A stretch of DNA of 64,000 nt, taken from an uncultured Cohaesibacter sp. GTDB lineage: Bacteria; Pseudomonadota; Alphaproteobacteria; Rhizobiales; Cohaesibacteraceae. The notes under the pieces were generated by a model, which was given only the letters and a program-made list of their open reading frames with translations, ran no database searches and was not told the DNA's origin. Positions within the stretch are counted from its first letter, which is position 1. Every line of letters starts with the position of its first letter. Shown one piece after another: positions 48,781-57,565 of the stretch. The stretch lies in NCBI RefSeq assembly GCF_963676485.1, contig NZ_OY781114.1, positions 1,572,501 through 1,636,500 of the forward strand. The letters are read 5' to 3'. A program made the translations under genes and the position numbers.

Positions 48781-49178
48781 TTGCTGTCATTTTTGAAGCC
48801 TGGGTGCCCGGAGGCGCGCGGTCAGACTATTTGAATCTGGCCGCAGAATTGCGCCCTCTTTTGAGTGATCTGGATGGCTTTCTATCCATCGAGCGGTTCC
48901 AGAGCCTCAACGATCCGGAAAAGGTGCTTTCCTTGTCTTTTTGGCGGGATGAAGCGGCGGTCGCCGCTTGGCGCAATCTGCCGGAGCATCGACGCGTTCA
49001 AAGCGCGGGGCGCGATCATGTTTTTGCCGACTATCATCTCAGAATTGCCGCGATCGCACGAGACTACAGCATGACATCGCGAGACGAGGCACCAGCCGAC
49101 AGCCAAACCATACACAAGGAACGCACCAGCCTAGGAGAATTTATGGGAAAGGGGCATAGTGATACCGGCTTGACCTGA
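48777..49178 (+). CDS. Antibiotic biosynthesis monooxygenase (ABM) domain protein
   Basis: A 133-residue protein with a single ABM fold: MIAVIFEAWVPGG, a block around LDGFLSIERFQS, and SFWRDEAAVAAWRNLPEHRRVQ. ABM proteins act as cofactor-free oxygenases on quinones or as haem-degrading or stress proteins. The C-terminal 35 residues are polar and probably disordered. ATGA overlap with the NIPSNAP gene. Confidence 0.85.
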   Translation: MIAVIFEAWVPGGARSDYLNLAAELRPLLSDLDGFLSIERFQSLNDPEKVLSLSFWRDEAAVAAWRNLPEHRRVQSAGRDHVFADYHLRIAAIARDYSMTSRDEAPADSQTIHKERTSLGEFMGKGHSDTGLT

Positions 49179-49358
49179 CGTTCGAAGGCCGGTATCCAGT
49201 TGGCACTTAACTTCAGAGTTGGACAAGAGATACCCATGAAACTTATCCGTTAGCGAAGATTGTAGTGACTTCATTGCCAACCGTTCAGCTTCGTCCCGGT
49301 TGGACATTTAGCGACTAAAATCGGAGCGCAAGAAAGCACTTCTTGCGGATAATTTGTT

Positions 49359-50213
49359 ATGGAAAAATTTAACGCTCATAAAGGGCAAATCCAACGTGAT
49401 GGATACACACTTGGCTACAGGATTGAAGGGCATGGCGCCCCTTTGCTCATCATCGGTAGCCATGTTTTTTACCCCCGCACCTTTTCTGCAAATCTACGCA
49501 CAAAGAGAAAACTGATCTTTGTTGACCACCGTGGCTTCTCTCCGGTCAACAGAGCGATCCATACACGCGATTGCGCATTGGGGACGATCATGGATGATCT
49601 CTCCGCTCTATGCCAAACGCTTGGTCTTGCTCAAACAGACATCCTTGGGCATTCAGGCCATGGCTATATGGCACTGGAATTCGCTCGGCGCTGCCCGGAA
49701 CGGGTGCGCAAGACTGTACTCGTGGGCACGGGCCCAAACCAGGACCCGGAAACCATGGCCCATGGAGAACGCATCTGGGCGATGCTCGCAGCGCCTGACC
49801 GCAAGAAAAGGCTGGAGCAAGATCTGGAATGGATGACGCGACAGATTGAGGCCGAGCCAGAAAAAAGATTCATCTGGATGTGCCTTGGAATGGGGGCGCG
49901 GAGTTGGTTCGATCCGCATTTCGATGCGAGGGACCTTTGGCAGGATGTGCATGTCAACATGCCCATCTTTGACCATTTATGGGGAGAAACATTCCGCGAC
50001 TATGATACCCATAAAGCATTGTCGGAAATGAAGAGCCCACTTTTGATCTGTATGGGAAGACATGACCATCTGGTTGCGCCGGTGGAAACATGGTTTCCTT
50101 ATCTACCAGAGAAAAACCAGCCGGTCTTTGCGCTTTTTGAGTATAGCGCTCACACGCCACAACTGGAAGAAGCAGACCGGTTCGATGATACGATCTTGAC
50201 CTTTCTGAGCTAA
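49359..50213 (+). CDS. Alpha/beta hydrolase
   Basis: Alpha/beta-hydrolase of 284 residues. Nucleophile elbow GHSGHGYM, oxyanion region IGSHVFYP, and the acid/histidine end with MGRHDHLV (Asp) and YSAHTPQLEE (His). The long insert after the elbow (about 125-200) forms the cap. Substrate unknown. No signal peptide. Stands alone before a convergent hairpin. Confidence 0.88.
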   Translation: MEKFNAHKGQIQRDGYTLGYRIEGHGAPLLIIGSHVFYPRTFSANLRTKRKLIFVDHRGFSPVNRAIHTRDCALGTIMDDLSALCQTLGLAQTDILGHSGHGYMALEFARRCPERVRKTVLVGTGPNQDPETMAHGERIWAMLAAPDRKKRLEQDLEWMTRQIEAEPEKRFIWMCLGMGARSWFDPHFDARDLWQDVHVNMPIFDHLWGETFRDYDTHKALSEMKSPLLICMGRHDHLVAPVETWFPYLPEKNQPVFALFEYSAHTPQLEEADRFDDTILTFLS

Positions 50214-50219
50214 CCCTTG

Positions 50220-50246
50220 CCCCGCGCGGCCACAAGCCGTGCGGGG
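50220..50246. terminator. Hairpin between convergent genes
   Basis: Eleven-bp GC-rich stem CCCCGCGCGGC/GCCGTGCGGGG with loop CACAA; no T run on either side, so termination strength is uncertain. Confidence 0.5.
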
Positions 50247-50259
50247 TGACGTGAACAGG

Positions 50260-51018
50260 CTAACAAGATCTAAAGCTGATATGCAGCGCTCCGCTTTCAT
50301 GTTTCACTTCAGCATTGACCCTGAAAACATCCCTTATCAGTTTTTCCGTCAATACCGTTTGAGGCGTGCCGCATGCGTGCAAGGCTCCTCCTTCAAGGAT
50401 CATGATCCGGTCGCAGAACATGGCTGCGAGATTGAGATCATGCAGGGCAATCACGCTGGTCAGGTCGAGATCCCGCACCAGACGCAAGATCTCGATCTGG
50501 TGATGGATATCAAGATGATTGGTCGGCTCGTCAAGAAACATGACTTTCGGGTCCTGAGCCAAGGCTCTGGCAATATGTACACGCTGGCGCTCGCCACCTG
50601 AGAGGGTTTGCCATGCCTGCCCGCTGAGGCTCGTCATATCCACGCGCTCAAGCGCGGTTGCCACGGCAGCTTCATCAGCATCCGTCCACCCGGACAAGGC
50701 CGAGCGATGCGGTGTCCGACCCAAGCGCACCACATCACGCACCGTCACATTGGTGTCTGTCGCCGCATTCTGGTGCACAAAAGCGACTTCACGCGCCAAG
50801 GCGCGTCTTGGCACTTTGGCAATGTCCCTGTCGCTGATTTTCACATGGCCGGAGTGCGGGGATTTGAGACCTGCGAGCAAGCGCAGCAGCGAAGACTTGC
50901 CGGATCCATTTGGCCCGATGAGACCGAGGGTCTCCCCTTCGCTCACTTCAAGGGAAACATCGCGGACGATCTCTCTGCGCTTGACGCCCCAAACGAGATT
51001 CTGGGCTTTTACACTCAT
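50260..51018 (-). CDS. Metal-chelate ABC importer ATPase (FecE/FhuC type)
   Basis: ATPase of 252 residues with Walker A GPNGSGKSS, signature LSGGERQRVHIARAL and Walker B VMFLDEPTNHLD. Typical of importers for ferric siderophores, haem or cobalamin. Its ATG overlaps the permease stop by four bases (ATGA). Terminal gene of the SBP-permease-ATPase operon. Confidence 0.93.
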   Translation of the reverse strand: MSVKAQNLVWGVKRREIVRDVSLEVSEGETLGLIGPNGSGKSSLLRLLAGLKSPHSGHVKISDRDIAKVPRRALAREVAFVHQNAATDTNVTVRDVVRLGRTPHRSALSGWTDADEAAVATALERVDMTSLSGQAWQTLSGGERQRVHIARALAQDPKVMFLDEPTNHLDIHHQIEILRLVRDLDLTSVIALHDLNLAAMFCDRIMILEGGALHACGTPQTVLTEKLIRDVFRVNAEVKHESGALHISFRSC

Positions 51019-52055
51019 GCCTGAGGCCTCGCACGGTATAGAATGATTGCAAAGAAAGGCACGCCAACAAGAGCTGTAACAACCCCGATGGGAACTGTTT
51101 GCTGGTCGGCGACCACGCGGGATGCAATATCGGCGATCACCATGAAGATAGCCCCTACAACAGAACAGGCAGGCAACAGGCGCAAGTGCATCGGCCCAAC
51201 AACAAAACGTGCTGCATGGGGAACCACCAATCCGACAAAGCCGATCGCCCCCACCATGCTCACAATGGTTGCCGTCATCAAGGCTGTCACCGCAAACAGG
51301 ATCAGACGGATCCGCACCACCGGTACGCCCAGAGCCGCAGCATCCTCATCGCCAAATGTAAAGGCATCCAGCGCACGCCCCATCCAGATACAAATCGCAA
51401 GACTGATGACGATAACAACCAGCAAAATATGAAAATCATCCCAGCGAACCCCTCCAAAACTCCCCAGGAGCCAGAACATCACGTCCCGTGCTTGCTGGGC
51501 ATTCCCAGAGGTGGTGACGATGTAGGAGGTCAGGGCATTAAACAGCTGTGACGCGGCGACACCGGCCAGAATTGTGTGGTTCGGCCCGCTGGTTGCCCCA
51601 TTCGAAAGCAAGGCGACCAATCCGAATGCAGCAAAGGCCCCGGCAAACGCACCAAGTTGCAAGGACAGGGTCCCTGCCCCAATCCCCAGTACGATGACAC
51701 AAACCGCACCGGTGGATGCACCTGCAGAAATACCAAGCACAAATGGCTCCGCAAGCGCATTGCGCAACAATGCCTGCAAGATGGCTCCACAAAGGGCCAA
51801 CCCTGCACCAGCCAGCGCCGCCACGAGAGCACGGCTCAGCCGCAGGCTCCAGACCACACTTTGCTCGATGGGGGGAATATCGGCATTCGTCAATCCAAGC
51901 TCATTGCAAATGGCCAGAAACACCGTCCGCAAGCTGATGTCATAAGCACCAATTGTCGTCGCAAATGCGATGACAAAAGCAAGGACAATCATCGATAGGC
52001 CCAGAAACAGGGAAAGTCGCCCTTTCCCCATGTCTGGATTGTCTAGTTTGGTCAC
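51015..52055 (-). CDS. Metal-chelate ABC importer permease (FecCD family)
   Basis: Permease of 346 residues with about ten spans and FecCD blocks LSLRLSRALVAALAGAGLALCG, LGISAGASTGAV and GFVGLVVPHAARF. Begins with GTG, overlapping the stop of the binding-protein gene (GTGA), so translation is coupled. Confidence 0.93.
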   Translation of the reverse strand: MTKLDNPDMGKGRLSLFLGLSMIVLAFVIAFATTIGAYDISLRTVFLAICNELGLTNADIPPIEQSVVWSLRLSRALVAALAGAGLALCGAILQALLRNALAEPFVLGISAGASTGAVCVIVLGIGAGTLSLQLGAFAGAFAAFGLVALLSNGATSGPNHTILAGVAASQLFNALTSYIVTTSGNAQQARDVMFWLLGSFGGVRWDDFHILLVVIVISLAICIWMGRALDAFTFGDEDAAALGVPVVRIRLILFAVTALMTATIVSMVGAIGFVGLVVPHAARFVVGPMHLRLLPACSVVGAIFMVIADIASRVVADQQTVPIGVVTALVGVPFFAIILYRARPQA

Positions 52056-53062
52056 GGCAGATCAAGCGTTTTGAGTTGTTCGGCAACCTGCTCAGCACCA
52101 TAAAGAGTGCGAATGCTCGGATTCATCGCAGCACCGCTCATAACCACGATGCGTCCGGATCTGACCGCGTCCATCTGGCTGACGGTCGGATCGGACTTGA
52201 GGAATTTGATCTTGTTCTCAGCCGTATCCAGATCCCAGCGGTTCCGATCCACTTGGGCGGCAACAAACACGGTGGGGTTGGCTGCCATGATGCCTTCCCA
52301 CCCCAACGTCGGCCAGTCGGCTTCGGTCTGGATTGCATTTGATCCGCCAAGAATATCCGCAATATAGCCGGAAGGGCCGTTCCCTCCGCCCAGATAGGCG
52401 TCGTCAGCGGGTGATGAGCTGGAGAACCAGAACAAGAATGTGAGACCCTTCTGGTCGGCGAATTCAGTCCGCAGCGCAGCTTCTCGTGCCTTGAAATCTT
52501 CGATCAAGGCCTGACCGCGATCCGCCACATCGAAGATCCGTGACAGATCTTCAATTTCCTTGTAGAGCAGATCCATGCTCCACAATGCATCGCGGGAGCC
52601 ATAGGCATCACCAGCATCAAGGGTGGTTGAGCAGGCACTCGGGGAGAGATAGGAAGGAATGCCGAGCTCGGAAAAATCCTCTCGCTTGGCCACCTTGCTG
52701 TCGGGGCCAAGCAAGGTGGTCAGCATCGCTGCCACGAAATCCGGCTGCTTTGACAGCACAGCTTCCAAAGAAGGAAACTCGACGGAAATCAAGTCGACTT
52801 TGCTGTTGGCGTCGGCCAGTTCAGGCAATACCTTGTTTGGCCAGAAAGCGGTTCCCGCCATGCGGTCCTCAAGGCCGAGCAGCAGCATGATCTCAGCGCT
52901 GTTCTGCCCAAGAGCCACAGCATTCTGGGGGGCCTTTTCGAACGTGACAGCCTGACCACAATTTTCGATGGTCAGAGGATATGACGTTGATGCTGCGTAG
53001 GAGGATGAACACGCGATCGCAAGTGTCGCAGTTGCTATAAGAGTGACAGACCTGATGGACAT
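52052..53062 (-). CDS. Metal-chelate ABC importer binding protein
   Basis: Periplasmic binding protein of 336 residues with a signal peptide (cleavage near SSYAAST) and the class III helical-backbone fold of FecB/BtuF proteins (GQNSAEIMLLLGLEDRMAGT, IADILGGSNAI). AGGAAG precedes the ATG. Ligand not determinable: a siderophore, haem or a corrinoid. No TonB receptor gene is nearby. No Fur box was recognised in the 216-base upstream gap. Confidence 0.88.
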   Translation of the reverse strand: MSIRSVTLIATATLAIACSSSYAASTSYPLTIENCGQAVTFEKAPQNAVALGQNSAEIMLLLGLEDRMAGTAFWPNKVLPELADANSKVDLISVEFPSLEAVLSKQPDFVAAMLTTLLGPDSKVAKREDFSELGIPSYLSPSACSTTLDAGDAYGSRDALWSMDLLYKEIEDLSRIFDVADRGQALIEDFKAREAALRTEFADQKGLTFLFWFSSSSPADDAYLGGGNGPSGYIADILGGSNAIQTEADWPTLGWEGIMAANPTVFVAAQVDRNRWDLDTAENKIKFLKSDPTVSQMDAVRSGRIVVMSGAAMNPSIRTLYGAEQVAEQLKTLDLP

Positions 53063-53278
53063 GATGCTTCCTAATTATGAATATCAAATTCAGGTTACCA
53101 CCTACAAGCAATCCATTCTCAAATCAAGAGTGTTATACTCAAGTTTACACATTTTGGATAAGGTTGGCGAGATCGCTCCAATCCACGCCAAATTTGATCG
53201 AATGCCGGAATTGAATGGGTCGCTGGTTGCTCCTTATGCTATCTCCCATCTCATCACTTTATTGTTGAGGAAAGCTCT

Positions 53279-53692
53279 ATGACATTGGACCTTAAAGAAA
53301 CCAACCGCGACCGCACCTTCACGGATCACTTGGTGACACCTGGACTCATCCTCTTTACCGAGCGGTTTGACGATTGTGTGAAATTCTATCGGGATAAACT
53401 CGAACTGCCTGTTTGGTTTGAGAAGGAAGCCCTATGTTGCCTCCATTTTGGATCCTGCTATCTGATGATCGAGGATGGGGGCGTGGCCAAATCTTCACGC
53501 AAAACAGTTACCGAGAACCCGACTTCCCTCAGGTTCAATGTGGACGATGTCGAGGGTGCCGCAGAGCTGCTTTCTAGCAAGGGTATCGATGTGGAAATTG
53601 TGCGCTATGATTGGGGGACTATTGGCCGGTTCATTGACCCGGACGGAAATTCCTGTTCGCTCAAAAACGCTGATGATGTATTTTTCAGCTAA
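53279..53692 (+). CDS. VOC-superfamily (glyoxalase/bleomycin resistance fold) protein
   Basis: A 137-residue protein with paired beta-alpha-beta-beta-beta modules: TPGLILFTERFDDCVKFYRD at the start and NVDDVEGAAELLSSKGI then FIDPDGNSCSL at the end. Glyoxalase, dioxygenase or resistance roles are all possible. GAGGAAAG precedes the ATG. Isolated gene. Confidence 0.82.
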   Translation: MTLDLKETNRDRTFTDHLVTPGLILFTERFDDCVKFYRDKLELPVWFEKEALCCLHFGSCYLMIEDGGVAKSSRKTVTENPTSLRFNVDDVEGAAELLSSKGIDVEIVRYDWGTIGRFIDPDGNSCSLKNADDVFFS

Positions 53693-53806
53693 CGCGATCA
53701 GGGCTGTTCCGGTTTCTTTTGACAGCGTTTTTTTGCGTGTCCTTGATTGAGGTATGCTGGCCGGAAATCAATTCTTGCCAGCATCCTCATCACTTTATCG
53801 AAGAAC

Positions 53807-54955
53807 TCACATCAAGGAGCGATAGAGCTCTTTTACTTCTTCGAGCTTGGCCTCACGCGGATTGCCTCCGGTGCAAACATCCGCCATGGCAGCCTCCGCC
53901 AACGCATCGATATCTTCAGCTTTGGCACCAACATCGGTGAGCTTGGTGGGAATTTTCACGTCAACAGACAATTGCTGAACCGCATCAACAGCCGCTTTGC
54001 GGGCATCTTCAAGTGTCATGGTTTCAACGCCCTTGATGCCCATAGCTGTCGCGATCGCACGATATTTTTCGCCAGTAAAGTCGGCATTGTAGGACATCAA
54101 TGTCGGCAGCAGAATGGCGTTTGCCACGCCATGGGGTGTATCATAGAAAGCACCGAGTGGATGCGCCATCCCATGCACCAGCCCCAAGCCCACATTTGAA
54201 AAGCCCATACCGGCGATATATTGCCCAAGCGCCATACCTTCAACGCCAGCAGCATCTCCCGAGCAGGAGGCGCGCAGGGACTTGGCGATGACTTCGATGG
54301 CCTTGAGATGCAAGGCATCGGTCAGCTCCCAGGCACCGAGCGTGATATAACCTTCAATCGCATGGGTAAGGGCATCCATACCGGTTGCGGCCTTGAGCGA
54401 AACAGGCATGCTTTCCATCAGCTCGCTATCGATGATTGCCACAATCGGAATATCATGCGGATCAACGCATACAAATTTACGGCGTTTCTCGACATCGGTG
54501 ATGACATAGTTGATGGTCACTTCAGCCGCCGTTCCCGCTGTTGTCGCCAGAGCAATGATCGGAACGCTTGGTTTTTTGGTTGGCGCAACCCCTTCAAGAC
54601 TACGAATATCTTCAAATTCGGGGTTGTTGACGACAATGCCTATGGCTTTGGACGTGTCCTGAGGTGAACCGCCACCGATGGCGATGAGATAGTCTGCGCC
54701 ACAAGCCTTGAAGGCCGCAATACCGTCCTTGACCACTTCGATGGTCGGGTTCGGCATGACCTTGTCGAATATTTCATAGGCCAGTCCGGCCTCATCAAGC
54801 ATGTCGGTGATCTTGCTCACGACACCGACCTTGCCCAGAATGGTGTCTGTGACGATCAGGGCCTTGGAAAATCCACGGCACTTGACCTCGCCTACCAGTT
54901 CTGATCGACAGCCGGCTCCGAAGTAAGATGTTTCATTTAAAATCATGCGTTGCAT
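53807..54955 (-). CDS. Lactaldehyde reductase (iron-dependent alcohol dehydrogenase)
   Basis: FucO-type group III alcohol dehydrogenase of 382 residues reducing L-lactaldehyde to 1,2-propanediol. NAD site GGGSPQDTSKA, and metal ligands in DALTHAIEGY and GLVHGMAHPLGAFYDTPHG. The start RMILNETSYFG resembles E. coli FucO. It lies at the far end of the leftward rhamnose operon, 166 bases behind the mutarotase gene, and would serve lactaldehyde from both rhamnose and fucose aldolases. Confidence 0.93.
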   Translation of the reverse strand: MQRMILNETSYFGAGCRSELVGEVKCRGFSKALIVTDTILGKVGVVSKITDMLDEAGLAYEIFDKVMPNPTIEVVKDGIAAFKACGADYLIAIGGGSPQDTSKAIGIVVNNPEFEDIRSLEGVAPTKKPSVPIIALATTAGTAAEVTINYVITDVEKRRKFVCVDPHDIPIVAIIDSELMESMPVSLKAATGMDALTHAIEGYITLGAWELTDALHLKAIEVIAKSLRASCSGDAAGVEGMALGQYIAGMGFSNVGLGLVHGMAHPLGAFYDTPHGVANAILLPTLMSYNADFTGEKYRAIATAMGIKGVETMTLEDARKAAVDAVQQLSVDVKIPTKLTDVGAKAEDIDALAEAAMADVCTGGNPREAKLEEVKELYRSLM

Positions 54956-55121
54956 ATCAACTCGTTCTCCCGTTTTGAATGAGTGTGTATCTTGATGGCT
55001 TGAGTGGGGTTTTGAGCCTGTTGCAGAGGCATGTCGGAGGTCAGGAGGCAGCTATTTTTTAAAGTGCGTCAGATCGGCGAAATGCAGCCGTTAGGTTCAA
55101 ATGGTTTGGAGCTTGAGGAAG

Positions 55122-55436
55122 CTATTCAAGATGGAACATCTCTTTTAGCGGCACACTCACCGGCTCGTTATCCGGCATGACCTCCATGAGAGGGGCATTC
55201 CAGTCCCACCACTTCCTGACGATTTCCTTGTTTGGCAACGCATCCATCCGATGCGCTTCCTCCCGACGCAGGAAAGCAAAGAGCTCCCCGGTTTCTTCGT
55301 CCAGAAAGATCGTGTAGTCGGACACTCCGGCTTCCTTGAGCACAGAGATCATCTCTGGCCAGATTTCATCGTGACGTTTCTTGTATTCTTCTTGCACGCC
55401 CGGTTTTAGTTGCATTTTGAATGCATAGCGTTCCAC
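55122..55436 (-). CDS. L-rhamnose mutarotase
   Basis: RhaM of 104 residues, the same length as the E. coli protein, interconverting L-rhamnose anomers. Pattern VERYAFKMQLKPG, HDEIWPEM, RKWWDWNAPLMEV and PVSVPLKEMFHL. Start taken as the GTG at 55436, seven bases behind AAAGGAG; this gives the expected N-terminus, whereas the open frame from a GTG at 55463 includes the ribosome-binding site. Confidence 0.9.
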   Translation of the reverse strand: MERYAFKMQLKPGVQEEYKKRHDEIWPEMISVLKEAGVSDYTIFLDEETGELFAFLRREEAHRMDALPNKEIVRKWWDWNAPLMEVMPDNEPVSVPLKEMFHLE

Positions 55437-55503
55437 AAGCTTGTCTCCTTTTATAAAGAGCACGCCCGAAAGCGGCTCTCTTTTCTCATGCGAACTTGGA
55501 GGT

Positions 55504-55547
55504 CATGGCGCAAATCGATAGGGGCCGATAGCGTGATCTGCGCCATG
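55504..55547. repeat. Intercistronic hairpin between rhaQ and rhaM
   Basis: Nine-bp perfect arms CATGGCGCA/TGCGCCATG, extendable past one mismatch. No T run. Confidence 0.5.
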
Positions 55548-55553
55548 AAGGGG

Positions 55554-56579
55554 TCACTCCCTTTTCTTCTTGCCCAGTTTGGGAAGATATTTCTGCCCAA
55601 CAATCGGCAGGGCGACAGAAATGACCAACAAGGTGCCGGTGAACACGATCAGGATATTGCCCGGAACATTGTTCAGCGTAATCGCCAATCGCAAGAAACC
55701 GATCACAAGCGCGGCGATAAAGACCCCCGAAATGGTGCCTTTGCCGCCATTGAGCGAAACCCCGCCAAGCACGACAATCGTGATCACTTCCATTTCAAGC
55801 CCATTGGCGATATCGGGGCGGGTGCTGCCCAATCGCGATGTCAGGAAGACCGCAGCCAAGCCCGCCATCAGACCGTTCAAAGTGAACAGGATGAAGCGCA
55901 AGCGGTCAGTGCGGATGCCAGAGAATTTGGCGCCTTCGGGATTGTTGCCCAGAGCAAAAATCGACCGCCCGATCGTTGTGTAATGAATGACGACAATGAA
56001 CACGATCGAGAGCAGGACAAAGGTGATGAAGGAATAAGGCACCATGTCCATGAAGTAGGATTGCCCGATGGCATTGAAGGCAGCAGGATATTCAGAAATC
56101 TTGCCATTTCCCAAGACACCGGCAGCAACACCGCGAAACAGTGACATCGTACCAATCGTGACAACGATGGCAGGCATCTTCAGGCGCGTTACCAGAAATC
56201 CGTTAAAGAAGCCGCAGGCCGCGCCCGTCAGAAGTCCGACAACACACAAGGGCAAGGCCCCAAGACCAAGAACCTGACTGGCATATCCCATCATGAGCGA
56301 AGAAAGCGCCATCACCGAAGCCATCGAGATATCAATATCCCGACAGATGATGACCAAGGCGGTCGACAGGGCCATCATCGCGATCTCTGAGAAGATGGCC
56401 GTTGAATCGAGCAAGTTATAAATATCAAGAAACCATGGGCTCGAGATATCACCACCAATAAAGACCAAAATCAGCAAGCCGATCAGCACGATCTCCCGCG
56501 ATTTGAGCACCGACCCCATCGAAAAAGTCGATGGCGCATCAAGAGAGGGGTGGTTTTTCGTTGAAACAGTCATGCTCAT
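55554..56579 (-). CDS. Rhamnose ABC importer permease 2
   Basis: RbsC-type permease of 341 residues with the blocks CRDIDISMASVMALSSLMMG, LGGVSLNGGKGTISGVFIA and a positively charged C-terminus (KLGKKKRE). ATGA overlap with the first permease gene shows coupled translation; the two probably form a heterodimer. Symbol follows the Rhizobium leguminosarum naming. Confidence 0.9.
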   Translation of the reverse strand: MSMTVSTKNHPSLDAPSTFSMGSVLKSREIVLIGLLILVFIGGDISSPWFLDIYNLLDSTAIFSEIAMMALSTALVIICRDIDISMASVMALSSLMMGYASQVLGLGALPLCVVGLLTGAACGFFNGFLVTRLKMPAIVVTIGTMSLFRGVAAGVLGNGKISEYPAAFNAIGQSYFMDMVPYSFITFVLLSIVFIVVIHYTTIGRSIFALGNNPEGAKFSGIRTDRLRFILFTLNGLMAGLAAVFLTSRLGSTRPDIANGLEMEVITIVVLGGVSLNGGKGTISGVFIAALVIGFLRLAITLNNVPGNILIVFTGTLLVISVALPIVGQKYLPKLGKKKRE

Positions 56580-57565
56580 TCCTGCACTCCCTCAGTTGCT
56601 GTTTGCGGAAGTATCCGCCGCACCGGAGGTTTTCTGCTGATCATGTTGAAATAGACGGCAACCAGAATGATTGCTCCAGACAGGGCCTGTTGCCAGAACT
56701 GGCTGACACCAATCACAGGCAGGATATTGTAAAGCGTGCCAAGGAATAACGCGCCAAACATGGCCCCGATGATGGTTCCTGCGCCGCCTGAAATTGCCAC
56801 TCCGCCGATGACACAGGCAGCAACGGTCTGAAGCTCAAATCCCAGCGCCACATCCGTGTTGGCCATTGCGTAACGGGAGGTCCATAACCAACCACACAGA
56901 CCGGAAAGCGCTCCGGTGATGGTATAGACCCAGAATTCGTGATGCTTGACGCGCACGCCCGCATATTCCGCGGCCCGGGGATTGCCGCCCATGCCATATA
57001 ATTCGCGGCCAAAGCGGGTCTGGGTGGTCATGAACCACATTCCGAAAGTAACGATCAGGCCAATCCAGAAAAACAGCGTCAGGCCAAGGATTGGCATGCG
57101 GGGAACCGATAGATAGCCTTCAGGAAACTGATGCTGCACCACCCAGGCCCCACCGGAGACGACAAAGATCATGCCGCGCCAGACACTCATCGTGCCAAGG
57201 GTCACAACGATCGGGGGAATCTGCAGCTCCGCAACAAGCAAGCCGTTGAACATACCGATGAGAGTCCCGATGAGGATACACAATATCGGCCAGACAATGG
57301 TTGGCAGCCCGGGATTTGCGACCGCGATCAACGCAACCATCATGCCCGTGAAGGCAAGGTTGGCTGCAACCGACAGATCAATGCCACGAATAAGGATGAC
57401 AATCATCTGCGCCAGAGCGAGAACCATCAGGATCGAAAGATCTGTCAAAAGATCGCGCAATGCCTGAACGGTAACGAAGTTCGGTGTGATGACGCCAGCG
57501 ATTACGATCAGCGCAATCCAGCTGGCAGCAAGCAGAGCCTCCCGGCTCTTGAGTGCCTTGACCAT
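56576..57565 (-). CDS. Rhamnose ABC importer permease 1
   Basis: RbsC-type permease of 329 residues with IRGIDLSVAANLAFTGMMV and GGVAISGGAGTIIGAMFGA. Its ATG shares one base with the stop of the ATPase gene (TAATG). Pairs with the overlapping second permease. Rhizobium-style naming. Confidence 0.9.
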   Translation of the reverse strand: MVKALKSREALLAASWIALIVIAGVITPNFVTVQALRDLLTDLSILMVLALAQMIVILIRGIDLSVAANLAFTGMMVALIAVANPGLPTIVWPILCILIGTLIGMFNGLLVAELQIPPIVVTLGTMSVWRGMIFVVSGGAWVVQHQFPEGYLSVPRMPILGLTLFFWIGLIVTFGMWFMTTQTRFGRELYGMGGNPRAAEYAGVRVKHHEFWVYTITGALSGLCGWLWTSRYAMANTDVALGFELQTVAACVIGGVAISGGAGTIIGAMFGALFLGTLYNILPVIGVSQFWQQALSGAIILVAVYFNMISRKPPVRRILPQTATEGVQE

